From Mesobacillus campisalis (GTDB lineage: Bacteria; Bacillota; Bacilli; Bacillales; Cytobacillaceae), in assembly GCF_000986785.1 (NCBI RefSeq), contig NZ_LAYY01000004.1, forward strand, positions 62,001-126,000: 64,000 nucleotides of DNA, written 5' to 3'. How positions within the stretch are numbered: position 1 is the stretch's first letter; each line of letters starts with the position of its first letter. The notes beneath the pieces are model-generated. The model ran no database searches. It had not been told where the DNA came from and was given only the letters and a program-made list of their open reading frames with translations. Shown one piece after another: positions 17,099-24,248 of this stretch. Both the position numbers and the translations under genes were made by a program.

Positions 17099-17866
17099 AT
17101 GACTGAACCGCTACTTAACATAAATGGTACCGATGCTTTAAATAGTATTGGTGAAAATATAATTATAGCTGATGAAAATTTTAATATTATTTGGTTAAAT
17201 TCAAGAGCAAGAAAATTGTTTGAATCAATCGCTCCTTTATATAACCTGAAAAATGCAGAAGAAGTGATAGGAAAGAGTATGGATTTTTTCCATGATCACC
17301 CTTCGCACCAGCGGCAAATAATGGCTGGATTACAAGATGGGCATAGGGCAAGGATTTATATAAAAAATACCTTTGTCGCTGATATCGTAATTTCTCCCAT
17401 TAGGAGCAGCCAGAATGAAAACCAGGATATTGAAGGTTACATGGTCATGCTCATGGACGTGACCACACAAGCAGAAGAAGAAAAAAAAATGAAGAAAAGA
17501 ATCAGGGAGTTATCTGCTCCAATTTTAAATATATGGGATAAAACCATCGCGATTACCCTTGTTGGGGAACTTGACATGGACAGGGGAGAAACCATTATTC
17601 CTGCTGTGTTGGAAGAGTGCAGCTCAAAGGGAATTGAATATGTCATGTTGAGTTTCAGAGGAGTCAAACAATTTGATGAAAGTGTAAGGCAAACAGTTGT
17701 GAAATTACATGATTGCTTAAAATTATTAGGTGTCCAGTGCATTGTCGTTGGTATTAAGCCAGAATTGGCAGTCAGCATTGGAGAACTTAAACATATCTCA
17801 ACATTTAGAGATGCCCATGAGGGATTGAAATATATTATGAAGCTGCAAGAGAACCTTCATAAATAA
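17099..17866 (+). CDS. PAS-STAS stress regulator (RsbR-like)
   Basis: The 255-residue product has an N-terminal PAS domain (NSIGENIIIADENFNIIWLN to about residue 120) and a C-terminal STAS domain (about 140-250: ITLVGELDMDRGETIIPAVLEEC, VMLSFRGVKQFDESVRQTVV). RsbR-type co-antagonists carry this STAS fold and act in the stressosome upstream of sigma-B. The usual phosphorylated Thr positions cannot be matched with certainty; DESVR occupies the place of the common D(S/T)xxA turn. ATG 17099 follows AAGGTGG. Pairing with the MEDS protein suggests an alternative sensory input. Confidence 0.8.
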   Translation: MTEPLLNINGTDALNSIGENIIIADENFNIIWLNSRARKLFESIAPLYNLKNAEEVIGKSMDFFHDHPSHQRQIMAGLQDGHRARIYIKNTFVADIVISPIRSSQNENQDIEGYMVMLMDVTTQAEEEKKMKKRIRELSAPILNIWDKTIAITLVGELDMDRGETIIPAVLEECSSKGIEYVMLSFRGVKQFDESVRQTVVKLHDCLKLLGVQCIVVGIKPELAVSIGELKHISTFRDAHEGLKYIMKLQENLHK

Positions 17867-17873
17867 CATAATG

Positions 17874-17931
17874 AAAAGTGCCTGACCCTCACTGCGTTAA
17901 AGCGTTAACGCAGTGAGGGTCAGGCACTTTT
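17874..17931. terminator. Perfect 27-bp hairpin (GTGCCTGAC-type), probable terminator
   Basis: The arms 17874-17900 and 17905-17931 are exact inverse complements around the loop AGCG. The outer part is AAAAGTGCCTGACCCTCAC and its inverse ends CACTTTTT, so it can terminate in both directions. The very long perfect stem and the GTGCCTGAC core resemble a widespread Bacillus intergenic palindrome, so it is probably also a mobile-type repeat. Confidence 0.85.
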
Positions 17932-17979
17932 TGTGCATTAAATCGTTTATAATAATAGAAGCGTCTGGAGGTGTGGAAA

Positions 17980-18759
17980 ATGAGAGATTTTAACTCATTG
18001 TTTCTTGAAAGAATTGGGATGTCTAAAAATGAAGGAATCTCATTTGAAGACTTGGACAAGGTACTTGAAAAAACGGCAAACAGTATACCGTTTGAAAATT
18101 TATGTATTATGGAAAACCGCATGAAGCCTCTCACAGAAGAGAACGTAACCGATAAAATCCTTCTGCAGCGGGAAGGCGGCCTCTGTTATGAGCTGAACTC
18201 GATCCTCCACCTATTTTTAAAGGTAAACGGCTTTGACACGGTCTTAATCCGCGGGGTGGTTTTTGACCAAATGAAGCAGGAATGGAGCAGGACCGGGAAA
18301 ACCCATGTTGCCAATTTGGTGAGGCATAACGGGAAAGTGTATCTTTTGGACACGGGTTTCGGCGGGAACTTGCCGCTAAAACCGGTGCCATTAACAGGCG
18401 AAGTGGTTTCTTCTCGTAATGGAGATTTTCGCGCCGAGCGTGCCGAGACTGAACATGGTGATTTTGTTTTTTACATGAAGTTAAAACATAAAGATCAAGA
18501 GTGGAAAATCGGGTATGCGTTTGATTCAAACGAACGTGTGGAGGTTGTTGAGGAGTTAAATGAAATCCAGACCATCATTGCGGACCATTTGGAGTCTGCT
18601 TTTAATAAGGGGCCATTGCTCACCAAATTAACGGAAAAAGGGAATCTGACCTTAACAGCTGGCTCATTTACGGAATGGGCAGATGGGCAAGAGAAAAAGA
18701 CGGAAGTGGATAAAAATCAGTTTAATAAGTTCAAGAAAACGTATTTTGGGTTGAAGTGA
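17980..18759 (+). CDS. nat: Arylamine N-acetyltransferase
   Basis: The 259-residue NAT enzyme shows the catalytic triad in order: Cys in GGLCYELNS (about residue 69), His in KTHVANLV (about 107) and Asp in YLLDTGFGG (about 122). It uses acetyl-CoA to acetylate arylamines or hydrazines in the cytoplasm. ATG 17980 is chosen because GGAGGTG lies 6 bases upstream; an in-frame GTG overlaps that site. It stands alone and ends near a terminator shared with the convergent VOC gene. A link to the aromatic island beyond 23 kb is possible but unproven. Confidence 0.92.
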   Translation: MRDFNSLFLERIGMSKNEGISFEDLDKVLEKTANSIPFENLCIMENRMKPLTEENVTDKILLQREGGLCYELNSILHLFLKVNGFDTVLIRGVVFDQMKQEWSRTGKTHVANLVRHNGKVYLLDTGFGGNLPLKPVPLTGEVVSSRNGDFRAERAETEHGDFVFYMKLKHKDQEWKIGYAFDSNERVEVVEELNEIQTIIADHLESAFNKGPLLTKLTEKGNLTLTAGSFTEWADGQEKKTEVDKNQFNKFKKTYFGLK

Positions 18760-18820
18760 AGTTGGGTGGGCGGGGAAGCTGGAATTATTCTCGCGTTTCA
18801 TCTTACCAAATGGTATAGGT

Positions 18821-18855
18821 AAGCCTTTCTGCCACTTGAAAATGGAGAAAGGCTT
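18821..18855. terminator. Bidirectional terminator (nat / VOC gene)
   Basis: AAGCCTTTCT and AGAAAGGCTT form a perfect 10-bp stem with a 15-base loop between convergent genes; TATTTT follows on the plus side. Confidence 0.75.
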
Positions 18856-18904
18856 ATTTTAATGGATTGAATGAATATGTATCCCGAAGTATTCACACTT
18901 GTTT

Positions 18905-19276
18905 TTATCGGTGTTGATCGACAAGAATTTGATTGCCATCTGGGTCTTCAATGATAAAATGTGCTGGCCCGTCCGTTGTTTCATCTGCTTCAGTGAGCAT
19001 GTTAATTCCGGCAGCTTTGAGTTGCTTTTGAAGGTCTCGAATATCTGTAAAAGATTCGAGATTTTTGGCATTTTCATCCCATCCCGGATTAAAGGTCAGA
19101 ATGTTTTTTTCAAACATTCCCTGGAAAAGACCAATAATACAATTTTCATTTTTCATAATAAGCCAATTTTGATTGATGTCACCGCCGAAAGATTGGAATC
19201 CCAATTTTTCATAGAAGGACTTGGAAGCATGAATGTCTTTTACGTCTAAACTTACAGAAAATGCACCCAGTTTCAT
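18905..19276 (-). CDS. VOC family protein
   Basis: The 123-residue glyoxalase-fold protein opens MKLGAFSVSLDVKDIHASKSFYEKLGF and ends GPAHFIIEDPDGNQILVDQH. Metal-ligand positions are only partly kept: the C-terminal residue normally Glu is at ILVDQ. ATG 19276 follows a GAAAGGAG site; a longer in-frame start has none. Such proteins are often of unknown function or bind drugs. It is convergent with nat. Confidence 0.85.
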   Translation of the reverse strand: MKLGAFSVSLDVKDIHASKSFYEKLGFQSFGGDINQNWLIMKNENCIIGLFQGMFEKNILTFNPGWDENAKNLESFTDIRDLQKQLKAAGINMLTEADETTDGPAHFIIEDPDGNQILVDQHR

Positions 19277-19449
19277 TTGATTGACTCCTTTCAGATAATA
19301 AGCATTCGTTGAATTAACTATAATGGAGTGGCTGGACACTTACAACTTTTTCCTGTAATATCGGACAGCATCAGCTTCAAAAGAGAACTCATGTCCCAAT
19401 ACGAGGCCCATTCGGACAGCAGCAAGTGGAAAGAAGGGGGGGCGAGTCT

Positions 19450-19515
19450 TATGAAGGAACATCCGAGATCCAGAAGAACATCATTGCGGCACAACTTAAA
19501 AAGCAATATCTTTGA
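19450..19515 (+). pseudogene. Acyl-CoA dehydrogenase C-terminal remnant
   Basis: A plus-strand frame reads YEGTSEIQKNII, then AAQLKKQYL and TGA at 19513-19515. This is the hallmark C-terminal FAD/active-site loop of acyl-CoA dehydrogenases. The preceding frame does not continue the family, and the neighbouring gene upstream is unrelated, so only the last ~21 codons seem to survive. A terminator-like hairpin (19526-19550) follows, as would be expected for the end of the lost gene. Confidence 0.7.
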
Positions 19516-19525
19516 TTTTCAAAGA

Positions 19526-19550
19526 GGAGATGGAGAGGGACCATCTCCTT
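19526..19550 (+). terminator. Terminator after the acyl-CoA dehydrogenase remnant
   Basis: GGAGATGG and CCATCTCC form an 8-bp stem with a 7-base loop, followed by TTTT. It now also lies at the 3' side of the minus-strand PAP2 gene. Confidence 0.7.
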
Positions 19551-19563
19551 TTATTGTTAGTGA

Positions 19564-20286
19564 TTAAGAAACCTTCGTTTTCGCTTGTCTTCTCTTGATA
19601 GATTGTGACCTGTTTTCTTTATACCAGTAGACAATTTCCAATAAACTGATACACAAAACCAGCCAGACGATTCCGGCCGTGTAGCCTGCCAGCACATCGG
19701 AAGGATAATGCACTCCCAAGTAAATCCGGCTCATCCCTATCAATAAAATAAGGGAACCAAACAAGGTGACCAGACCTGCCTTTGAAAGAGGTTTGCGTTT
19801 GCTCCGAAGCGTTAAATAGCTTAAAAAGCCGTAAAAAGTCATGCTGCCCATGGAATGGCCGCTGGGAAAACTGAACCCATCCGCCTCGATGATTACATTG
19901 ATGCTGGGGCGCTCTCTTGCAAAATAGCTCTTTAAACCCAGATTAAGCAGGCCTCCTCCGGCCACAGCAAGAAAGTAAAACAGCGCACTCCATATATTTT
20001 TATGTTTAACGTACAGCCAAATCATACTAATTAAGAGTAGAAGGCCAAGCATGAACGTGGAACCCAGTTCTGTTACCCCTTGCATGAATGCATCCATTGC
20101 CGGTGAAGCAGACAATCTTATGAAATCGACCACTTTCTGATCAAAAAGAAAGGGCCTATTTTCTGTTAAATCACTTGATAAACGAAAAAACAGGGATAAA
20201 CAAGCCCCTGAAAAAATCAAACCCGTCATTCCCCAAATGATTATGAGAGGGGAAATTCTCAATCCCTCTTTGCGTTTTCCAAACAA
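19564..20286 (-). CDS. PAP2-family membrane phosphatase
   Basis: The 240-residue membrane protein carries the three PAP2 motifs: KSYFARERPS, SFPSGHSMGS and SRIYLGVHYPSD. About six hydrophobic segments fit a lipid-phosphatase fold of the undecaprenyl-diphosphate or phosphatidic-acid phosphatase class, with the active site facing outward. The start is TTG 20286 behind CAGGAGTGAT. The gene sits behind a yybP-ykoY-type riboswitch with its own terminator, so its expression is probably controlled by manganese. That is not a role I know for PAP2 enzymes. Confidence 0.9.
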   Translation of the reverse strand: MFGKRKEGLRISPLIIIWGMTGLIFSGACLSLFFRLSSDLTENRPFLFDQKVVDFIRLSASPAMDAFMQGVTELGSTFMLGLLLLISMIWLYVKHKNIWSALFYFLAVAGGGLLNLGLKSYFARERPSINVIIEADGFSFPSGHSMGSMTFYGFLSYLTLRSKRKPLSKAGLVTLFGSLILLIGMSRIYLGVHYPSDVLAGYTAGIVWLVLCISLLEIVYWYKENRSQSIKRRQAKTKVS

Positions 20287-20309
20287 CGTACATCACTCCT
20301 GAAAGCTTA

Positions 20310-20350
20310 TTAGGATCACCTTTCTAAACGGGAAAGGACCTTTACTGCAT
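20310..20350 (-). other. Second hairpin in the PAP2 leader
   Basis: On the minus strand AAGGACCTTTACT and AGTAAAGGTCCTT form a 13-bp stem with a 6-base loop between the riboswitch terminator and the PAP2 start. It repeats the GACCTTTAC sequence of the switch terminator, and may be a duplicated terminator or an alternative pairing partner in the expression platform. Confidence 0.6.
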
Positions 20351-20368
20351 ATAGTAAAGGTCCTTGAA

Positions 20369-20405
20369 AATAAAAAGACCTTTACCAAACAAAGCGGTAA
20401 AGGTC
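20369..20405 (-). terminator. Riboswitch-controlled terminator
   Basis: On the minus strand GACCTTTACC (20405-20396) and GGTAAAGGTC (20386-20377) form a perfect 10-bp stem followed by TTTTTATTTT. The 5' half of the stem is also the conserved 3' end of the aptamer, so ligand binding and termination would be mutually exclusive. This is the standard layout for a transcriptional ON switch. Confidence 0.85.
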
Positions 20406-20505
20406 TCGCTAACAATTGACATTGCTAACAAAGCCGAGGATATACATCCCGGAATGACGACTTTGCTATAAAAGCTACTCCCCTTTAGAGAAACTTGCGC
20501 AATTA
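20396..20505 (-). ncRNA. yybP-ykoY (manganese) riboswitch upstream of PAP2 gene
   Basis: Read on the minus strand the leader contains AAAGGGGAGTAGC at its 5' side, then AAAGTCGTCATTCCGG and CTCGGCTTT. It ends with GTTAGCGAGACCTTTACC. These are the conserved segments I associate with the yybP-ykoY class, known to bind Mn(II). A promoter lies just upstream and a terminator sharing the 3' arm just downstream. The assignment rests on motif recall, not on a covariance-model search. Confidence 0.85.
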
Positions 20506-20515
20506 AATTACTAGT

Positions 20516-20545
20516 ATTGTAACGTTCGATAAGTTATAAAGTCAA
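20516..20545 (-). promoter_or_regulatory. Sigma-A-type promoter of the riboswitch-PAP2 unit
   Basis: On the minus strand TTGACT (20545-20540) and TACAAT (20521-20516) are 18 bases apart, placing the transcription start near 20509, just before the aptamer. Confidence 0.7.
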
Positions 20546-20571
20546 AGATTTTATTGACTGCGAATTTTAGA

Positions 20572-20712
20572 TTGACAAAGAAAGGAAAAAATTTTACACT
20601 TTGGATAGCTACCATGTAATACAAAGTAGCTTCTTTTTAAATGAGCTATCTTGTTTTGCAAAGTACTAAAGGACACTTTTTTTATGATCAACTACCTTGT
20701 ATAACATGTTAG
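20572..20712 (+). promoter_or_regulatory. Promoter and three PadR-like operator sites
   Basis: TTGACA (20572-20577) and TACACT (20595-20600), 17 bases apart, give a likely promoter for the padR-like gene. Three related palindromic boxes follow: AGCTACCATGTAATACAAAG at 20607 onward (outer arms AGCTAC/GTAGCT, ending 20631), AGCTATCTTG...CAAAGTACT at 20644-20667, and TACCTTGTATAACATGTTAG at about 20693-20712. Their ATGTAATACA-like centres resemble PadR operators, so autorepression is likely. Confidence 0.65.
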
Positions 20713-20728
20713 AGAAGAAAGGATCAGG

Positions 20729-21064
20729 ATGATGTCAATAAGAAGCCAATTGTTAAAGGGAATTTTGGACGGCTGTGTATTGGCTGTCATTGAAAAGGAG
20801 CCTGTCTATGGCTATGAGCTTTCCCAAAAGCTGCTGAATATTGGCTTGGCTGAAGTGAGTGAAGGAACGATTTACCCCATTCTTTTACGGCTCCAAAAGA
20901 ATGGACTCATACGGGGCGAAATGCGGCCCTCCGAATCAGGACCCAATCGGAAGTATTATTTTTTAACGGAAGCGGGGCAGGAGGCGCTGGAGAACATCAC
21001 CGGGGAATGGAAGCAAATTTCAAAGCCAGTAAATCAATTGCTGATGGGGAGGAGAGAAGGATGA
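20729..21064 (+). CDS. PadR-family transcriptional regulator
   Basis: The 111-residue regulator has the PadR winged HTH: LLKGILDGCVLAVIEKEPVYGYELSQKL, VSEGTIYPILLRLQKNGLI, and the wing GPNRKYYFLTEAGQEAL. The start is ATG 20729 or 20732 behind AGAAAGGA. Its stop overlaps the start of the next gene in an ATGA, so it is translationally coupled to the membrane protein, a common PadR arrangement. The repeated boxes upstream are its probable operators. Confidence 0.92.
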   Translation: MMSIRSQLLKGILDGCVLAVIEKEPVYGYELSQKLLNIGLAEVSEGTIYPILLRLQKNGLIRGEMRPSESGPNRKYYFLTEAGQEALENITGEWKQISKPVNQLLMGRREG

Positions 21065-21735
21065 ACGCGCAAAAATTGATTAAAGAAAACAACCGGAAGA
21101 GGGAAATGCTGACAGCTGAAAATGAGGCTTATTATGGTGATTTGCTTATTTATATTCGACTTCAATTTAGCCTCTCAGAACAGCAATCCGAAGAAGTGCT
21201 GATGGAACTGCTCGAACATTTGCTGGAGGGCCAAAAGGCAGGGAAAACAGCGAAGGACATCTTTGGTGATGACCCAAGAGGCTTTGCAGATGAGCTGATT
21301 GAACATCTGCCAAAAGAGGAGAAACGAAAGCTGATTCCGTTTATTGGAGGAATCATTGGAGACATTGTCGGTTGGCTCTTGATCATAAGAGGTGGACTTT
21401 TCCTGGTGTTATCCCAATTTACAGAGGTGGATACAAAGGTACATCCGCTATCGGCGTTGTTGATTGCCCTAATGATTGCCGGCTTTGTCATTATCACGAT
21501 CGTTTACGTCTTTAAGCTAGTGGAACGCTCGTTGTTCAGGGAAAAACGCAATACACGTAAAGACACCATTAAAGCAGGGTTCGCCGGCGCCGCCGGAATG
21601 GCTGCCGTCCTGCTCATCACCAAATTCCTGCCTGAAATGGGCCCGTCATTTGAATTTTCCTGGTGGGCATCATTCCTTGTTGGGGGGATTTTGTTAGGAT
21701 TGATTTATCTTGGGAAGAAAAGAAAAGCGGCATAA
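21061..21735 (+). CDS. DUF1129-like membrane protein coupled to PadR
   Basis: The 224-residue product has an N-terminal cytoplasmic helical region (YYGDLLIYIRLQFSLSEQQSEEVLMELLEHLLEGQKAGK, about residues 20-60) and four hydrophobic segments from about residue 95 to the end. The first part looks like the helical domain of DUF1129/HAAS-type proteins usually encoded next to PadR regulators. ATG 21061 overlaps the PadR stop; GGGGAGGAG lies upstream. Its precise function is unknown; envelope stress response is the common suggestion for such pairs. Confidence 0.82.
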   Translation: MNAQKLIKENNRKREMLTAENEAYYGDLLIYIRLQFSLSEQQSEEVLMELLEHLLEGQKAGKTAKDIFGDDPRGFADELIEHLPKEEKRKLIPFIGGIIGDIVGWLLIIRGGLFLVLSQFTEVDTKVHPLSALLIALMIAGFVIITIVYVFKLVERSLFREKRNTRKDTIKAGFAGAAGMAAVLLITKFLPEMGPSFEFSWWASFLVGGILLGLIYLGKKRKAA

Positions 21736-21907
21736 GGGGAAAGCACCTTGTGCATAGCCTTTATGCACCTTCAATAAAATGAGGGTGCATTCTTTAAAGG
21801 CACAATACTTAAATTTGCAAGTAAATTATGATGAATATATACTTATTTAATAAATGCAGATTCTGCAACTGTTGCTTATACACATGCACAATTAAAAGGT
21901 GGAGGAT

Positions 21908-22735
21908 ATGAATAAAATGAATGAAAATAGTTTCCCGAAGGATGCTATACGCCTATTAAAAGAAACAAGCCGTACATTTTATATTCCAATTACCTTTTTG
22001 CAAAAGGAGTTAAAACATACGGTTGCCTCAGCTTATTTGGTATTTAGGGCAATTGATGAGATTGAAGATCATGAAGAAATTGAAAATGACCTAAAACACA
22101 CGATTTTAATGCAAGTGAGTGAACTGTTCAAACATCCTTTTAATGAAAAAACGTATTTACACATTCTTGAGCCAGTTAAAGATGCCATCCCTGAAGTGAC
22201 ACTTCGTTTAGGGGATTGGATACAGGCGTGTCCCAAAAATACACGGCAATTTGTTATGAATGCTGCGAGTGAAATGGCGTTTGGGATGGCAAAATGGGCA
22301 AAAGCAAATTGGAAAATCCGCACACGTGAAGATTTGGATGATTATACATATTACGTTGCAGGGCTTGTTGGAGTCATGCTTTCAGACTTATGGGAGTTTT
22401 GTGCGGGAGTAAAAACAGACAGGGACCTTGCCATTGGATATGGACGTGGACTTCAAGCTGTAAATATTTTACGGAATGAGAAGGAAGACCTCGATGAGCG
22501 CGGTGTTAGTTTTGTACCTGATAATTGGACTCGCGCAGAGCTTTTTGAATATGCGGATGAAAACTTGGCGAAAGCGGACGACTATATGAAGTCACTGAAT
22601 AAACAAAGCATCTTATTATTCTGCCGTTTACCGCTGGCACTTGCTCATAAAACCCTGAAAGCGATGAAAGACGGACGTGAAAAAATTACACGTGCGGAGG
22701 TAGAGCAAACAGTAAATGAAATTCAAGTTGATTAG
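21908..22735 (+). CDS. Squalene/phytoene synthase family protein
   Basis: The product of about 275 residues has the first Asp-rich motif in YLVFRAIDEIEDHEE (about residues 42-56) and the second region ILRNEKEDLDERGVSFVP (about 188-205). Other family features are SRTFYIPITFL at the N-terminus and YYVAGLVGVMLSDLW at about 147. The family joins two prenyl diphosphates head to head. In the second motif the usual first Asp is Asn (NEKED), so activity may differ. ATG 21908 is favoured (AAAGGTGG, spacing 6); ATG 21917 is an alternative. It is monocistronic with no other isoprenoid gene nearby. Confidence 0.85.
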   Translation: MNKMNENSFPKDAIRLLKETSRTFYIPITFLQKELKHTVASAYLVFRAIDEIEDHEEIENDLKHTILMQVSELFKHPFNEKTYLHILEPVKDAIPEVTLRLGDWIQACPKNTRQFVMNAASEMAFGMAKWAKANWKIRTREDLDDYTYYVAGLVGVMLSDLWEFCAGVKTDRDLAIGYGRGLQAVNILRNEKEDLDERGVSFVPDNWTRAELFEYADENLAKADDYMKSLNKQSILLFCRLPLALAHKTLKAMKDGREKITRAEVEQTVNEIQVD

Positions 22736-22741
22736 CATGTA

Positions 22742-22780
22742 AAAAAACTTCCCGGCCAAAGTGGTCCGGGAAGTTTTTTT
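22742..22780 (+). terminator. Strong Rho-independent terminator
   Basis: AAAAAACTTCCCGG and CCGGGAAGTTTTTT form a perfect 14-bp stem with a 10-base loop and a run of T. It ends the squalene/phytoene synthase gene. Confidence 0.92.
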
Positions 22781-22814
22781 GTGGTGACAGATTTTTGGTG
22801 AAAAGATCCATTAT

Positions 22815-23320
22815 GAGACGAGAGAACCGTCCCTCTGCTTCTTGAAGTGCGCAAACGGCAAAAAAAATCAGGAAACCGGACAATAAAAAGGGTCCTGGCA
22901 AATAGAAAAGGAAAATCGGCAAATAGAACTCTGAAACTAGCAAATAGAAGTGCGGAACCGGCAAATAAAATCAGGAAACCGGACAATAAAAAGGGTCCTG
23001 GCAAATAGAAAAGGAAAATCGGCTAATAGAATGCGAAAACTGGCAAATAGAAGTGCGGAACCGGCAAATAGAACGAGGAAACCGGACAATAAAAAGGGTC
23101 CTGGCAAATAGAAAAGGGAAATCGGCAAATAGAACACGACACCTAGTAAAAAGAAGTGCGGAAAAAGCAAATAGATCAGGAATATGGACAATAAAAATGG
23201 TCCGGGCAAATAGAAACGAGAAAACGGCAAATAGAAACAGGAATTTAGACAATAAAAACGATCCTCCCTATTAAAAAAGCAAAATTGTGAAGCAGCAGAA
23301 CCGTCCCCCTGCCTCAAATA
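22815..23320. repeat. Degenerate ~21-bp tandem repeat array bracketed by GAACCGTCCC elements
   Basis: From about 22855 to 23270 a unit of the form GGAAACCGGCAAATAGAA is repeated about 20 times with changes. Units group into a longer period of about 107 bases, marked by recurring GGACAATAAAAAGGGTCCTG. Short frames on both strands read the array (for instance FYLPISLFYLPGPFLLSGF on the minus strand) but have no ribosome sites and change frame between copies, so I regard them as non-coding. At each end lies a GAACCGTCCC element (22820 and 23293) in the same orientation. Confidence 0.8.
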
Positions 23321-23322
23321 AT

Positions 23323-23405
23323 AGTTGACAGAAAAAACAAAATTGTTTTAAAGTAAGGGTATATAATAAATTTACGAATGATATTCGACAATGTAGAATA
23401 CAGCA
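23323..23405 (+). promoter_or_regulatory. IclR-gene upstream region with candidate operator
   Basis: A TTGACA box near 23325 lies upstream of AT-rich sequence with a TATAAT-like stretch near 23362, but the spacing between these two is too long, so the exact promoter is unclear. TATTC-N9-GAATA around 23382-23400 is an imperfect palindrome that could bind the IclR-type product. Confidence 0.4.
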
Positions 23406-23409
23406 TAAA

Positions 23410-24189
23410 TTGAGGGTGGTACCTATTACAGAACGATTGATTCAATCCATTGAGAGAGCAGCCGATGTGCTGGAGCTGTTTCTGTCTACGGATCAGTACT
23501 TAAGTGTCAAAGAAATTAGCGATAGGCTTGGCTTATCCAAAAGTACGGTTCATGGCATCATTAAAACGCTGGAGGTTAGGGGATACCTGAAGCAGAATCC
23601 TGCTGACCAAAAATACAAGCTCGGAATGAAGCTTTTTGAGCTTGGCAATCAAGTCAGCCAGCAGATCAATATCGCAGAAATCGCGCGGCCTGTCATAAAG
23701 GAACTGGTGCAGAGTATGCAAGAAACCGTCCATCTTGTTGTGTACGAAAATGGAGAGGTCATTTATGTTGAAAAGCTCGATGGCCCCAGGGCCTTAAGAA
23801 TCTACTCCCATATTGGCAAGAGGGCTCCGATTCATTGTACAGGGGTGGGCAAGGCAATACTTGCACACCTGGATGATGCCAAGGTAGAAGAACTTTTATC
23901 AAACAACGATTTGAAACCGTTCACAGAACATACGATGACAGAAAAACAGAAAGTCAAGCAGCAGCTGGAAAACATTCGCGAGCGGGGTTATGCGGTAGAT
24001 GATGAAGAGATCGAATTGGGACTTCAATGTGTGGCCGCTCCGATTTTTGACCATCAAGGGAAGGCCGTCGCTGCCATCAGCTGTGCCGCACCAAAGATAA
24101 GGCTTGATCAGGAAAAGCTAAATCAGGCCATAAATGAAATCAAGGAGGCTGCCTTCAGAATATCGGCAAGCCTGGGATATAAAACCTAG
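23410..24189 (+). CDS. IclR-family transcriptional regulator
   Basis: The 259-residue regulator has the IclR winged HTH ([43 protein letters not shown], residues about 15-65) and the effector domain ([38 protein letters not shown], and the late [21 protein letters not shown]). IclR proteins often control aromatic catabolism. The start is unclear: the frame opens with TTG 23410 and GTG 23416, but the GAGGGTGG site lies inside this region and would fit an initiation near 23425-23437. It lies 60 bases upstream of the acetaldehyde dehydrogenase gene. Confidence 0.88.
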   Translation: MRVVPITERLIQSIERAADVLELFLSTDQYLSVKEISDRLGLSKSTVHGIIKTLEVRGYLKQNPADQKYKLGMKLFELGNQVSQQINIAEIARPVIKELVQSMQETVHLVVYENGEVIYVEKLDGPRALRIYSHIGKRAPIHCTGVGKAILAHLDDAKVEELLSNNDLKPFTEHTMTEKQKVKQQLENIRERGYAVDDEEIELGLQCVAAPIFDHQGKAVAAISCAAPKIRLDQEKLNQAINEIKEAAFRISASLGYKT

Positions 24190-24248
24190 CCGCCTTCAAG
24201 CGGCTGGATGATTTATATAAAAAAGACCCACCTGAGGAGGAGAAGAAT

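Noticed and set aside
19328-19567. 79-codon plus-strand frame
   Set aside because: It reads the acyl-CoA dehydrogenase remnant in another frame and has no ribosome site, so it is not a real gene.
22855-23270. Possible CRISPR array
   Set aside because: The repeats are contiguous and degenerate, without unique spacers of constant length, and no cas genes are present.
22686-23317. Overlapping reading frames of 70-126 codons on both strands
   Set aside because: They only translate the tandem repeat (F-Y-L-P-rich peptides), have no ribosome sites and shift frame between repeat copies.
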